A stretch of DNA of 64,000 bases from VRUE01 sp963704515 (GTDB lineage: Bacteria; Actinomycetota; Thermoleophilia; Solirubrobacterales; 70-9), in assembly GCA_963704515.1 (NCBI GenBank), contig OY969913.1:1116001-1180000 (forward strand), written 5' to 3'. Under the pieces are notes generated by a model, which was given only the letters and a program-made list of their open reading frames with translations, was not told the DNA's origin and ran no database searches. The position numbers were made by a program, and so were the translations under genes. Shown here one piece after another: positions 34,519 through 42,510 of the stretch (position 1 is the first letter of the stretch; every line of letters begins with the position of its first letter).

Positions 34519-35418
34519 ATGGCAGTGGAGGAGCAGAACCAGAGCGGTCCCTACATCAGCGAGGACGGCGCCGTGATGGGCCGCGACTTCGTCATCCCGG
34601 GCGTCGACCCGGCCGAGACGGACCCATACCGCTTCCACACCGGCCGCAAGCGCGACCACGGCGGCACCGACGCGATCGAGATCATCGACCTGGTCAAGCA
34701 GTTCGGTCGCGCCCGCATCCTCAACGGCCTCAACCTCGGCCTGCCCGAGGACCAGATCTCGATGGTGCTGGGCCCCTCGGGAACCGGCAAGAGCGTGCTG
34801 ATCAAGCACATCGTCGGCCTGCTCTATCCGGACTCGGGCGACGTGCTCGTGCACGGCGAATCGATCCCCAACATGACCGACGACGAACTCTTCGAGGTGC
34901 GCAAGAAGTTCGGCCTGCTCTTCCAGGACGGCGCCCTCTTCGGCTCGATGAACATCTACGACAACACCGCCTTCCCGCTGCGCCAGCACACCGACAAGAG
35001 CGAGGAGGAGATCGGCGAGATCTGCAACCGCCGGCTGAAGGAGGTCGGGCTCTCCGAGGCGGTCTACAAGATGCCCAACGAGCTCTCCGGTGGGATGCGC
35101 AAGCGGGCCGGGTTCGCTCGGGCGCTGGTGCTTGATCCGGCGATCGTGATGTTCGACGAGCCCGATTCGGGCCTCGATCCGGTGCGCACGGCGCTGCTCT
35201 GCGAGCTGGTCCGCGAGGTGCACGAGGAGAACGGTGGTTGCTACCTGGTGATCAGCCACGACCTCAACACCGCACGCCGGGTCTCCGACTTCATCGCCGT
35301 GCTCTGGAACGGGAAGATCGTCGAGTCCGGGCCGAAGGAGGAACTCTTCGACTCCGAGAACCGGTTCGTCTCGCAGTTCCTCAACGCGGACGTAACCGGT
35401 CCGCTCTCGATGGATTGA
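34519..35418 (+). CDS. ABC transporter ATP-binding protein (MlaF/Mkl-type)
   Basis: A 299-residue ATPase. Walker A is LGPSGTGKSVLIKHIVGL, the Q-loop FQDGALFGSMNI, the signature NELSGGMRKRAGFARAL, Walker B AIVMFDEPDSGLDPV and the H-loop LVISHDLN. The ~50-residue N-terminal extension before the nucleotide-binding domain is characteristic of Mkl-like proteins. It energises the two upstream permeases. Its stop codon directly abuts a 183-bp palindrome. Confidence 0.93.
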   Translation: MAVEEQNQSGPYISEDGAVMGRDFVIPGVDPAETDPYRFHTGRKRDHGGTDAIEIIDLVKQFGRARILNGLNLGLPEDQISMVLGPSGTGKSVLIKHIVGLLYPDSGDVLVHGESIPNMTDDELFEVRKKFGLLFQDGALFGSMNIYDNTAFPLRQHTDKSEEEIGEICNRRLKEVGLSEAVYKMPNELSGGMRKRAGFARALVLDPAIVMFDEPDSGLDPVRTALLCELVREVHEENGGCYLVISHDLNTARRVSDFIAVLWNGKIVESGPKEELFDSENRFVSQFLNADVTGPLSMD

Positions 35419-35601
35419 GGCGCCGCGTGGGCGGGCGCCACTCGCCGACGCACCCGCGGATGACGACGCATGCCGGCGCTGGATCGGCACCCAGCTCGTC
35501 GCGGGTAGCTCTGCTACCCGCTTCCTCACCGGGCACCACCCAGCTTGACCTGCGTCGCCCCCGCGGGCACGGCGACTCCCGTCGACCGCCCACGCGGCGC
35601 C
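35419..35601. repeat. 183-bp near-palindrome filling an intergenic region
   Basis: The outer arms are exact over 16 bp (GGCGCCGCGTGGGCGG at 35419-35434; complement at 35586-35601). The centre is a perfect 9-bp stem GCGGGTAGC-tct-GCTACCCGC (35501-35521). Between them the two halves pair imperfectly (for example CCCGCGGATGACGACGCA against its partner). Both ends share one symmetry axis at about 35510. The element occupies the whole gap between the ATPase stop and the RND gene, except for 19 bp. Confidence 0.8.
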
Positions 35602-35620
35602 GTAATTACTCGACTGAGCG

Positions 35621-38083
35621 ATGAGCGACGCCTTCGGTTCGATCGTCGGGTGGACCGCTCGACACGCCAAGAGCGTGCTGGCGATCTCCGTTTGCCTGGC
35701 TCTTGCCGCGGGGGCGGCTGCTACGCAGTTGCCTGTCGATGCAGGGCCGGGGACGCTGGTCGACCCCGGTAGTGAGAGCTACCGGGCTACGGAGCGGGTG
35801 CGGGAGGTGTTTGGGGAAGAACCCGTGGTGGTGCTTGCCGAGGGGGATCTGCAGGAACTGGTCTTGACGCCGAACCTGGGGCGGCTGTTGCGATTGGAGG
35901 GGTGTCTCTCCGGCAAGGTGCCGAAGGGGGCCAAGCCGCTGCCCGGTCCCTGCGCGGAACTGGCGAAGCTCGATCCGGTTCAGTACTTGATTGGTCCCGG
36001 CACCTTTCTCAACGAGTCGGTGATCCAGATCGACAGGCAGCTGGAACGGATGGCGCGGCGCGTCCCGCGCGATCAGCTGCGCGAATTCCTGCTCCAGGTG
36101 GCTGCGCGCTACGGGATCACCAGCGCGCCGAGCATCGGCAACCCGGAATTCATCGCCGCCGTGGTCTTCGACCTGCGCCGCTCGCGCGGCACGCCGAAGG
36201 CGCGCCTCTCCTACCTGTTCCCCAACGGTCACTCGGCGCAGATCCTGATTCGCCTGCGCCCCGACCTGAGCGAAGCCGAGAAGAGCCGTGCCCTGGGGCT
36301 GATCCGCGAAGCGGTCTACGACACGACGCCGCGCCGCGCCTGCACCTTCCGCGGCAAGCCCGAGGCCTGCTTCGCCCTGCACGGCGGCGGCGAATACGTG
36401 GTCTCCGGCGCACCCGTGGTCGGCGAGGGCGTCGCCGGCGCGCTCAAGGACGCCCTGCTGCTGCTCTTCGGCGTCGCGGTCGCGGTGATGGCGCTCACCC
36501 TGCTGCTCGTCTTCCGCTCGCGCCTGCGCCTGCTGCCGCTGGCGATCGCGCTCGCCGCCGCGGCGCTGACCTTCGGACTGCTGAAGCTGGTCGGTGGCGA
36601 CCTGACCCTGGCCTCGATTGCCGTGCTGCCGATCCTGATCGGCCTCGTCGTCGATTACGCGATCCAGCTGCAGGCCCGCCACGACGAGGCGGTCGCCGGG
36701 GGAGCACGGGGCGCCGAAGCCGCTCGCCAGGCCGCCGCGCGGGGCGCCCCGGCGATCGCCACGGCCTGCCTCGCCACCTCCGCCGGCTTCCTGGTCCTCC
36801 TGCTCTCGCCGGTGCCGATGATCCGCGGCTTCAGCTGGCTCCTAGCCGCCGGCGCCCTCCTGGGCTTCGCCCTGGCCCTAACCGCCGGCTCCGCCGCCCT
36901 CTCCCTCCGCCCCCCCAGCGGGGACGTGCCGCAACTTAGAGGTCCATATAGGTACCTAAGTAGCGGCACGTCCCTGGCCCTTGGGAGGCCGGGGTGGGTG
37001 CTGGGGGTGGGGGCGGCGCTGGCGGTGCTGGGGTGGGGGCTGGGGACTCAGGTTGGGACCACGGCCGACGTGCGGGATCTGGCCCCCGGAGGCTCGGGGG
37101 CGATTCGCGACCTGAACAGGGTTCAGGACGCGACCGGGGTTGCGGGACAGCTGCAGGTGGCGGTCGAAGCCCCAGATTTCAGCGATCCCGCCACGATCCG
37201 GTGGATGGCCGCCTTCAAGCGGCGGGTGCTGAGCGAGAACGGGTTCTCGGGGTCGCGACCGAGTTGCCTGAAGGCCGAAATCTGCCCCGGGCCGGCGCTC
37301 TCGGACTTCCTCGGCGGCGGGAAGGGGAAGCTGAATCGCGGCGAGATCCGCGCGACGCTGCGCGAAGTGCCGGCCTACGACCTCGAGCCGGTCGCTCCGG
37401 TCGACCCGAAGACCGGGCTACCGGGTCACCTGGCGCTGCTCAGCTTCGGCATCCGCGCTCAGTCGCTGGAACGTCAGCAGGCGCTGATCGACCGCGTGCG
37501 CGCGGAGGTGGGCACGCCCGGGCAGCCCGGCGGTCCGCCGCGTGGGGTGCGGGTCCGCTTCGCCGGCCTGCCGGCGATCGCCGCCTCCGCCGCCTCGAGC
37601 CTCTCCTCGAGCCGCTGGTGGCTGACCCTCGCCGGGCTGCTCGCCGTGGCCCTCGTCCTGCTCGCGGCCTACCGCTCGCCGCGACGGGCGCTCGTGCCGC
37701 TCGTCCCGGTCCTGCTCGCCGGCGGCTGGTCATCGCTGGCCTTGTGGCTGACCCAGACCCCGCTCAACCCGATGTCGGCGGCGCTCGGGGCGCTGACGAT
37801 CGCGATCGCCACCGAGTTCAGCGTGATCCTCGCCGCTCGCTTCCACGAGGAGCGCGGCAGCGGCCTGGCCGCGCGCGATGCGCTGCACGCCGCCTACGCC
37901 CGCACCGGCCCGGCTGTGCTCGCCTCCGCCGCGACGGTGATCGTCGGCTTCGCCGTGCTGATCGCCAGCGACATCGGGATGCTGCGCGACTTCGGCCTGG
38001 TCACCGTCCTCGATCTCGCCGTCGCCCTGCTCGGCGTGATGCTCGCCCTGCCGGCGGCACTGATCTGGATGGAGGAGAGGTGA
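35621..38083 (+). CDS. RND/MMPL-family exporter with in-frame palindrome insertion
   Basis: An 820-residue RND-superfamily membrane protein. It has one N-terminal transmembrane helix, a periplasmic-type loop, and a first sterol-sensing-like bundle (DALLLLFGVAVAVMALTLLL ... LPILIGLVVDYAIQLQARHD). A second loop and a second bundle follow (MSAALGALTIAIATEFSVIL, GPAVLASAATVIVGFAVLIAS). Residues ~433-451, in the linker after the first bundle, are encoded by family B palindrome copy 2 and keep the frame open. MMPL proteins move lipids or hydrophobic compounds. Its position beside an Mla-type importer suggests lipid traffic. Confidence 0.87.
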   Translation: MSDAFGSIVGWTARHAKSVLAISVCLALAAGAAATQLPVDAGPGTLVDPGSESYRATERVREVFGEEPVVVLAEGDLQELVLTPNLGRLLRLEGCLSGKVPKGAKPLPGPCAELAKLDPVQYLIGPGTFLNESVIQIDRQLERMARRVPRDQLREFLLQVAARYGITSAPSIGNPEFIAAVVFDLRRSRGTPKARLSYLFPNGHSAQILIRLRPDLSEAEKSRALGLIREAVYDTTPRRACTFRGKPEACFALHGGGEYVVSGAPVVGEGVAGALKDALLLLFGVAVAVMALTLLLVFRSRLRLLPLAIALAAAALTFGLLKLVGGDLTLASIAVLPILIGLVVDYAIQLQARHDEAVAGGARGAEAARQAAARGAPAIATACLATSAGFLVLLLSPVPMIRGFSWLLAAGALLGFALALTAGSAALSLRPPSGDVPQLRGPYRYLSSGTSLALGRPGWVLGVGAALAVLGWGLGTQVGTTADVRDLAPGGSGAIRDLNRVQDATGVAGQLQVAVEAPDFSDPATIRWMAAFKRRVLSENGFSGSRPSCLKAEICPGPALSDFLGGGKGKLNRGEIRATLREVPAYDLEPVAPVDPKTGLPGHLALLSFGIRAQSLERQQALIDRVRAEVGTPGQPGGPPRGVRVRFAGLPAIAASAASSLSSSRWWLTLAGLLAVALVLLAAYRSPRRALVPLVPVLLAGGWSSLALWLTQTPLNPMSAALGALTIAIATEFSVILAARFHEERGSGLAARDALHAAYARTGPAVLASAATVIVGFAVLIASDIGMLRDFGLVTVLDLAVALLGVMLALPAALIWMEER
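36920..36974. repeat. Palindromic element family B, copy 2 (inside RND gene)
   Basis: GGGGACGTGCCGCAACTTAG, a 16-nt centre, then CTAAGTAGCGGCACGTCCC. It is 55 nt long and matches the reverse complement of copy 1 (30862-30917 region) with three mismatches. It is read through in frame as part of the RND protein (G-D-V-P-Q-L-R-G-P-Y-R-Y-L-S-S-G-T-S). Confidence 0.85.
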
Positions 38084-38730
38084 GGGACCGCTACTCGCTG
38101 ATCGTCGGGTTGATCTTCGCCGCGGTGATCGTCATCGCGACGATCAACACGCTCGGCAGCAAGGACGAAGGCACGCTCGGCCTCGACAAGGTGGCGCGGC
38201 GCTGGCCGCTGCCCGAGTTCGCCGTGCCGAGCGCCGCCGGCCGCCTCGAAGGCGACGCCAACGTCGCCCAGGACGATTGCGCGACGGCCGACACGCCGTG
38301 CGGCTCGGCTCGCCACCCCGCCTGCCGCATCCGCACGCCCGAAGCGATCCGGGTCTGCGACTACTTCAACCGCCCGCTGGTGCTCTCGTTCTGGTTCTCC
38401 CACGGCGGCAACTGCGTCGCCCAGCAGGACGTGGTCAACCGCGTCTACGCGCGCTACCGTGGGCGCGTGAACTTCCTCTCGCTGAACGTGCGCGACGACC
38501 GCGACACGGTTCGCGGGCTGATCCGCGACCGCGGCTGGCGAATGCCGGTCGGCTACGACCGCGACGGCGCAGTCGACGGCCTCTACCGGGTCGGCGGCTG
38601 TCCGACCTTCGCCTACGCCTATCCCGGCGGCACGCTGGAGGACGCGAGCGTCGGCGAGCTCACCGTCCCGCAACTGGAAGCCCGCGTCAGGGCGCTGCTG
38701 CGCGCCACCCGCGTCGCGGAAGCCGGCTGA
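38080..38730 (+). CDS. Membrane-anchored thioredoxin-like protein lacking a CxxC motif
   Basis: A 216-residue protein. GTG at 38080 overlaps the RND stop (GTGA). One N-terminal transmembrane anchor (YSLIVGLIFAAVIVIATINTL) leads into a TlpA-like thioredoxin fold (FNRPLVLSFWFSHGGNCVAQQDVVNRV). The usual W-C-x-x-C is degenerate, with a single cysteine (F-S-H-G-G-N-C). The cis-Pro loop is kept (VGGCPTFAYAYPGG). Extra cysteines lie at about residues 63-90 (DDCATADTPC, HPACRI, VCDY). It may be a peroxiredoxin- or Sco-like variant or a non-redox thioredoxin fold. Confidence 0.7.
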   Translation: MRDRYSLIVGLIFAAVIVIATINTLGSKDEGTLGLDKVARRWPLPEFAVPSAAGRLEGDANVAQDDCATADTPCGSARHPACRIRTPEAIRVCDYFNRPLVLSFWFSHGGNCVAQQDVVNRVYARYRGRVNFLSLNVRDDRDTVRGLIRDRGWRMPVGYDRDGAVDGLYRVGGCPTFAYAYPGGTLEDASVGELTVPQLEARVRALLRATRVAEAG

Positions 38731-38731
38731 G

Positions 38732-39406
38732 ATGGGCGCCGCCGAGCCGGCCGGAGCGAGGCCGGGGTGGGAGCCCGCGCCCGAGCAGGGCTGGGTGGCG
38801 CCCCAGATCGAGGCCGAGTTCCCGGGGCTCGGGATCGCCTGGGTCGCGGTCGACGCCCGGCCGCGGCGCAGTCCCGAGCCGGTCCGTCGCCGTCTACGCG
38901 ACCTCTCCGACCGCTTCTACGGCTCGCACGCGATCCACATGCGCGAGCGGCCGATCCCCTGGGCCTACCGCGTCTTCTTCCGCCAGATCGGCCTCGACCC
39001 CGACCGCACGCGCACCCCGGTAGAGCAGTTCGCCCTGGACCGCCTCCACGACGGCGCCTTTACCAGCAGGGGCCTGCCGGCCGACGCGATCGCGATCGCC
39101 ACGGTTGAGACCGGCGTCGCGCTGCGCGTCTTCGACGCCGAGCGCCTGCGGGGCCGACTCTGCATCCGCGACTCCGCCCCCGGCGAGTCGCTCCCCGACA
39201 AGCCTGGCGATCTCGCCCAGGGCACGCTGACGATCGCCGACGAACGCACCCCGCTGGCCCTGCTCTTCGGCGAGGACACCGCCGAGCGCTCCACGGTCAG
39301 CCCCGACGCCCGCCGCATCGCGATCGTCGCCATCCAGGTCAAGGGCGTCCCCCAGGCCTCAGTGGACGAGGCCCTCTGGATAGCCTCAGCCGCGGTCGGG
39401 GCGTAG
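38732..39406 (+). CDS. B3/B4 (tRNA-synthetase-beta-like) domain protein
   Basis: A 224-residue stand-alone B3/B4 domain, the fold found in the beta chain of phenylalanyl-tRNA synthetase. Supporting stretches are IPWAYRVFFRQIGLDPDRTRTPVEQF, FTSRGLPADAIAIATVETGVALRVFDAERL and ALLFGEDTAERSTVSPDARRIAIVAIQVKGV. Free-standing members may edit or hydrolyse misacylated products; the role is not established. It starts 1 bp after the upstream stop (operon). Confidence 0.72.
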   Translation: MGAAEPAGARPGWEPAPEQGWVAPQIEAEFPGLGIAWVAVDARPRRSPEPVRRRLRDLSDRFYGSHAIHMRERPIPWAYRVFFRQIGLDPDRTRTPVEQFALDRLHDGAFTSRGLPADAIAIATVETGVALRVFDAERLRGRLCIRDSAPGESLPDKPGDLAQGTLTIADERTPLALLFGEDTAERSTVSPDARRIAIVAIQVKGVPQASVDEALWIASAAVGA

Positions 39407-39413
39407 TCGGTTG

Positions 39414-39529
39414 AGAGGCCATCCCGATAGGGGTTCCGCTTAACTTTTTCGGTGTGACGGTGGCGGGCTGGCGCCGCTAGCTCACGACGAAAAAGTACAA
39501 GACGCTCCACCCCTATCGGGATGGCCTCT
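39414..39529. repeat. Palindromic element family A, copy 3 (between convergent genes)
   Basis: Forward-orientation core of 74 nt (39435-39508) starting TCCGCTTAACTTTTTCGGTG, with a variable centre. It is bracketed by a perfect 21-bp locus-specific inverted repeat (39414-39434 and 39509-39529). It ends on the stop codon of the convergent membrane gene, so the hairpin would act as a bidirectional terminator there. Confidence 0.88.
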
Positions 39530-39939
39530 TATCCGCCGCCGAAGCGGCCGACGCGGAAGGAGAGGCCGCCCGAAGCGCGTTGGAAAGCTCGGCGGAGCGC
39601 GAAAAAGGAAGCTCCGAAGGCAACCGTGCCGACCGCGAGGCAGATCGCGAGGATCAGGCCGGCCAGGTAGAAGAGGCCGCCGGTGATGATGACGAAGACC
39701 ATGCCCGCGAGCAGGGTTGTGTGGGAGCGATAGCCGGCGAAGTGCTCGCGAATGGCCACCTCAAGGCCGCCGAGTCCTGCGAGGACGACGCCTATCCCGA
39801 TCGCCGTCGGGTGATCGCCGAAGACCCCGATCGCAAGCGCGATGATGCCGCCTAGGATCGTAAGCTCGGCAAGCGGAAAGCTGCCCCACGGGGCGGGTGG
39901 CAACTCCTCCGTCCGGCGCTTCTCGGTCAACGGCCGCAA
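39529..39939 (-). CDS. Small integral membrane protein of unknown function
   Basis: A 136-residue protein starting at TTG 39939. Four hydrophobic helices can be seen: LTILGGIIALAIGVFG, AIGIGVVLAGLGGLEVAI, LLAGMVFVIITGGLFYLAGLILAICLA, and VAFGASFFALRRAF. It overlaps the 3' end of the upstream gene by about 180 bp in a different frame. The overlap is unusual and may mean that the upstream gene has lost its normal stop. Confidence 0.6.
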   Translation of the reverse strand: MRPLTEKRRTEELPPAPWGSFPLAELTILGGIIALAIGVFGDHPTAIGIGVVLAGLGGLEVAIREHFAGYRSHTTLLAGMVFVIITGGLFYLAGLILAICLAVGTVAFGASFFALRRAFQRASGGLSFRVGRFGGG

Positions 39940-40414
39940 GCCGTCCGGATAACGGACATCCGGACGAAACCTTGACCCGCCACCAACCCATCAGCAGGCC
40001 GATCGGTCCAAGGCGCGGGCGGGAGTGCCAGTGGCCGCAGCCAGATTCCCCGACGTCGGCGCGCGAGATCCGCATCCACTTGTGCTCGGCCGGCGCGTCG
40101 AGCATCTTGCGCAGCAGCTCGCGATTGTGCGTCTCGAGCTCCTGACGCTCGGTCAGAGCCGTGCGAGCCCGGCCAATCCGCTCGGCCAGCGCATCCCGCA
40201 CCCGCTCAAGCTCTTCCAGCCCCGCGACCCGAGGTTCGGAAAAGCCACCGGAAACCTCAGCGTCGATATCAAGCCGCGGAAAGGCCTCCGCGCGCAGGCG
40301 TGAAAGCTCGTGCTCAAGTCGACCGATCTGCCGTCGCAACTCTGTGCGAGCAAGCCGCTCGTCGCCTCCAACGCGAAGCGCCGTGAGCGTCTCGTGTTCA
40401 AGCACGTCCGGCAT
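39761..40414 (-). CDS. Coiled-coil protein with conserved GxxGCGHWHxRPRLG...SSGCPL domain
   Basis: A 217-residue frame. The N-terminal ~110 residues are a long charged coiled coil (TELRRQIGRLEHELSRLRAE ... RDALAERIGRARTALTERQE). A short conserved domain follows: RISRADVGESGCGHWHSRPR, then GLLMGWWRVKVSSGCPLSG, a pattern I recognise from Solirubrobacterales proteins of unknown function. Those normally end soon after S-S-G-C-P-L. Here the frame runs another ~58 low-complexity residues across the start of the next gene, so the native stop may have been lost. Confidence 0.6.
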   Translation of the reverse strand: MPDVLEHETLTALRVGGDERLARTELRRQIGRLEHELSRLRAEAFPRLDIDAEVSGGFSEPRVAGLEELERVRDALAERIGRARTALTERQELETHNRELLRKMLDAPAEHKWMRISRADVGESGCGHWHSRPRLGPIGLLMGWWRVKVSSGCPLSGRLAAVDREAPDGGVATRPVGQLSACRAYDPRRHHRACDRGLRRSPDGDRDRRRPRRTRRP

Positions 40415-40472
40415 AGAACCCGAGCCGAGTGTAGATCACCGCCGTCCGGCCAAAAGCGATGACCACGTTAAG

Positions 40473-40583
40473 GAGCGCCTTGGTAGGGGTGGAGCGTCTT
40501 GTACCTTTTCGTCGTGAGCCAAGCGGCGTCAGCCCGCCAGCGCCACACCGAAAAAGTTAAGCGGAACCCCTGCCAAGACGCTC
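40473..40583. repeat. Palindromic element family A, copy 4
   Basis: Reverse-orientation core of 75 nt (40491-40565). The locus-specific arms at 40473-40490 and 40566-40583 are 18 bp with two mismatches (16/18), making this the most diverged copy. It lies between the IHF-like gene's stop and the upstream start of the coiled-coil gene. Confidence 0.82.
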
Positions 40584-40600
40584 CCGTCCGGGTCGGCGCT

Positions 40601-40972
40601 TCAGACCAGCACCGCCGACCGCTCGCTCGGGTCTTTCGACGACAGCTCCGTGGAGAGCAGCGTCCGCTGACGGGTGGTGAGGGTGCCGAGGCGCTTGTTC
40701 TCGTTGAGCGCCAGGTTGATGAGGAATTTGCGGGCCCGGGTGCGGCCCCAGCGGCGCTGGCTGGTGAGCAGCTCGGCGAGGGTCATGCTCTCGGTCTCCC
40801 AGGGGCACTCACGGACAACGTCGGCTGCCTCCACGTTGCCGCTGGCGATCGAGCGCTTCAGCTCCGCCCTCGCCAGTCGTACTCGGTTGGCGCGCGCCAG
40901 GGCCTGCATGTGCTGCGGGGCCTGGATTGCGGAAGCGGTCATCGGTGCTGGAGCGATAGAAGCAGCGTCCAC
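40601..40972 (-). CDS. Actinobacterial-type integration host factor (mIHF-like)
   Basis: A 123-residue nucleoid protein of the actinobacterial IHF family. The diagnostic order is ALARANRVRLARAELKRSIASG (N-terminal helix), then MTLAELLTSQRRWGRTRARKFLINL (helix-two-turn-helix DNA-binding part), then LNENKRLGTLTTRQRTLL. The ~20 residues before M-Q-A-L-A-R-A-N are not conserved, so the true start may be downstream of 40972. The family binds and bends DNA, and in this window it sits next to a family A palindrome. Confidence 0.8.
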   Translation of the reverse strand: MDAASIAPAPMTASAIQAPQHMQALARANRVRLARAELKRSIASGNVEAADVVRECPWETESMTLAELLTSQRRWGRTRARKFLINLALNENKRLGTLTTRQRTLLSTELSSKDPSERSAVLV

Positions 40973-41226
40973 TGGAAGTCCTCCCTCAAGGGTCGATTAA
41001 CTGGGTAGCTCTGAACGCCGAACCGGACGGTGCTGACCGGCCAGGATGAAGTCGAGTGCTCCACCATCGCTTCCCTGCCCCGGGATGCGAACGGCGCGCT
41101 GGGCAAGCTATGCGCTTGGGGTGGCGAGCGTCAACCCCCGTCGGACCGGCGAGCCGCCGGGCCACTCGCTAAGAGCACCTTTTTCAGCCCCTCGGAGCGG
41201 CGGCCCGAATCCGCAGGGACACGAAA

Positions 41227-42486
41227 CTACCCCGAGCGGGGTAGATCGGGGAAGTCCTCGATCGTCCGCGCGATCGTCCCGAGGGCGCCGTCGAGGTGCT
41301 CGCGCTCGTGGGTCGCCATCAGGCTGGTGCGCAAGAGGGCGCCGCCGGGGGGGACGGCGGGATGGATCGCGACGTTGGTGTAGACGCCGGCGTCGAAGAG
41401 CGCCTTCCAGAGCAGCACCGCCTGCCAGTCGTCGCCGACGAGGACCGGGACGACCGGCGTCGTCGCCACGGTCCCGTCCGGCAGCGTCCCCGGCTCGACC
41501 ACCTGCAGGCCGAGGCGGCGCAGGCCCTCGCGCAGGTACTCGGCGTTGTCGAGCAGCGCCTCGAACAGTTGCGGCCCCTCGGCGCGGATGACGCGCAGAG
41601 CCTCGAGCGCCGCGCCGACCGCCGCCGGCACCGCCGAGGCGCTGAAGACGAAGGAGCGCGAGGCGATCCGCAGGTACTCGATCACGTCGGCCGGCCCGGC
41701 GACGAAGCCGCCGCAGGAGGCGAGGCTCTTCGAGAAGGTGCCCATCCGCAGGTCGACCTCCTGCTCGAGGCCGAAGAGCTCGCAGGCGCCCGCCCCACGA
41801 GCGCCGAGCACGCCGGCGCCGTGCGCCTCGTCGACCATCAGGCGCGCCCCGTAGGCTTGGCAGAGCTCGACCGTGCGCCGCAGGTCGCAGACGTCGCCCT
41901 CCATCGAGAAGACGCCGTCGACGACGACCAGGACGCCGCCGCCGTCCTCGGCCGCCCGCTGCAGCATCTTCTCCAGCTTGTCCATCCGGTTGTGGCGGAA
42001 GGGGCGCAGCTTGGCGCCGGAGAGGCGGCAGCCGTCGAGGATCGAGGCGTGGTCGCCGGAGTCGACGATCACCGTGTCGCCGGGCTCGAGGATCGTCCCG
42101 ATCGAGCCGAGGTTCGCCTGGTACCCGGTCGAGTAGACGATCGCGTCCTCGGCGCCCATCCACTCGGCCAACTCGCGCTCGAGCTCGACGTGCAGGGGGG
42201 TGGTGCCGTTGAGCAGGCGAGAGCCGGTGACGCCGGTGCCGTAGGTCTCCAGCGCATCGCGCGCCGCCTGCTTGACCCGCTCGTCGCCGGTCAGACCGAG
42301 GTAGTTGTTGGAGCCGAGCATGATCGTCTCGCGCCCCTCCATCTCGACGACCGGGCCGGCCTGCGAGGTGAGCAGGCGGAAGTAGGGGAGGAGGTCGTGC
42401 TGCTTGGCCGCTTCGAGCTGCTCGAGGCGGTCGTGGCTGCGCGCCTTCTCGAAGACGTCGACTGGGGCCTTGACGGTTTCGCTCAT
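41227..42486 (-). CDS. Alpha-oxoamine synthase (serine palmitoyltransferase/BioF/Kbl-like)
   Basis: A 419-residue PLP enzyme that would condense an amino acid with an acyl-CoA/ACP, releasing CO2. The PLP-lysine is in MGTFSKSLASCGGFVAG. Other markers are NYLGLTGDERVKQAARDALETYGTGVTGSRLLNGT, the H-stacking region VIVDSGDHASILDG, and VDEAHGAGVLGARGAG. The N-terminal leader (VFEKARSHDRLEQLEAAKQHDLLPYF) is longer than in BioF and resembles serine palmitoyltransferase-like enzymes. ATG at 42486 is 24 bp from the divergent ATG of the GNAT-like gene. The pairing suggests sphingoid-base synthesis. Confidence 0.82.
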   Translation of the reverse strand: MSETVKAPVDVFEKARSHDRLEQLEAAKQHDLLPYFRLLTSQAGPVVEMEGRETIMLGSNNYLGLTGDERVKQAARDALETYGTGVTGSRLLNGTTPLHVELERELAEWMGAEDAIVYSTGYQANLGSIGTILEPGDTVIVDSGDHASILDGCRLSGAKLRPFRHNRMDKLEKMLQRAAEDGGGVLVVVDGVFSMEGDVCDLRRTVELCQAYGARLMVDEAHGAGVLGARGAGACELFGLEQEVDLRMGTFSKSLASCGGFVAGPADVIEYLRIASRSFVFSASAVPAAVGAALEALRVIRAEGPQLFEALLDNAEYLREGLRRLGLQVVEPGTLPDGTVATTPVVPVLVGDDWQAVLLWKALFDAGVYTNVAIHPAVPPGGALLRTSLMATHEREHLDGALGTIARTIEDFPDLPRSG

Positions 42487-42510
42487 CGGCAGAGTGTAGG
42501 TTGCGCACTC

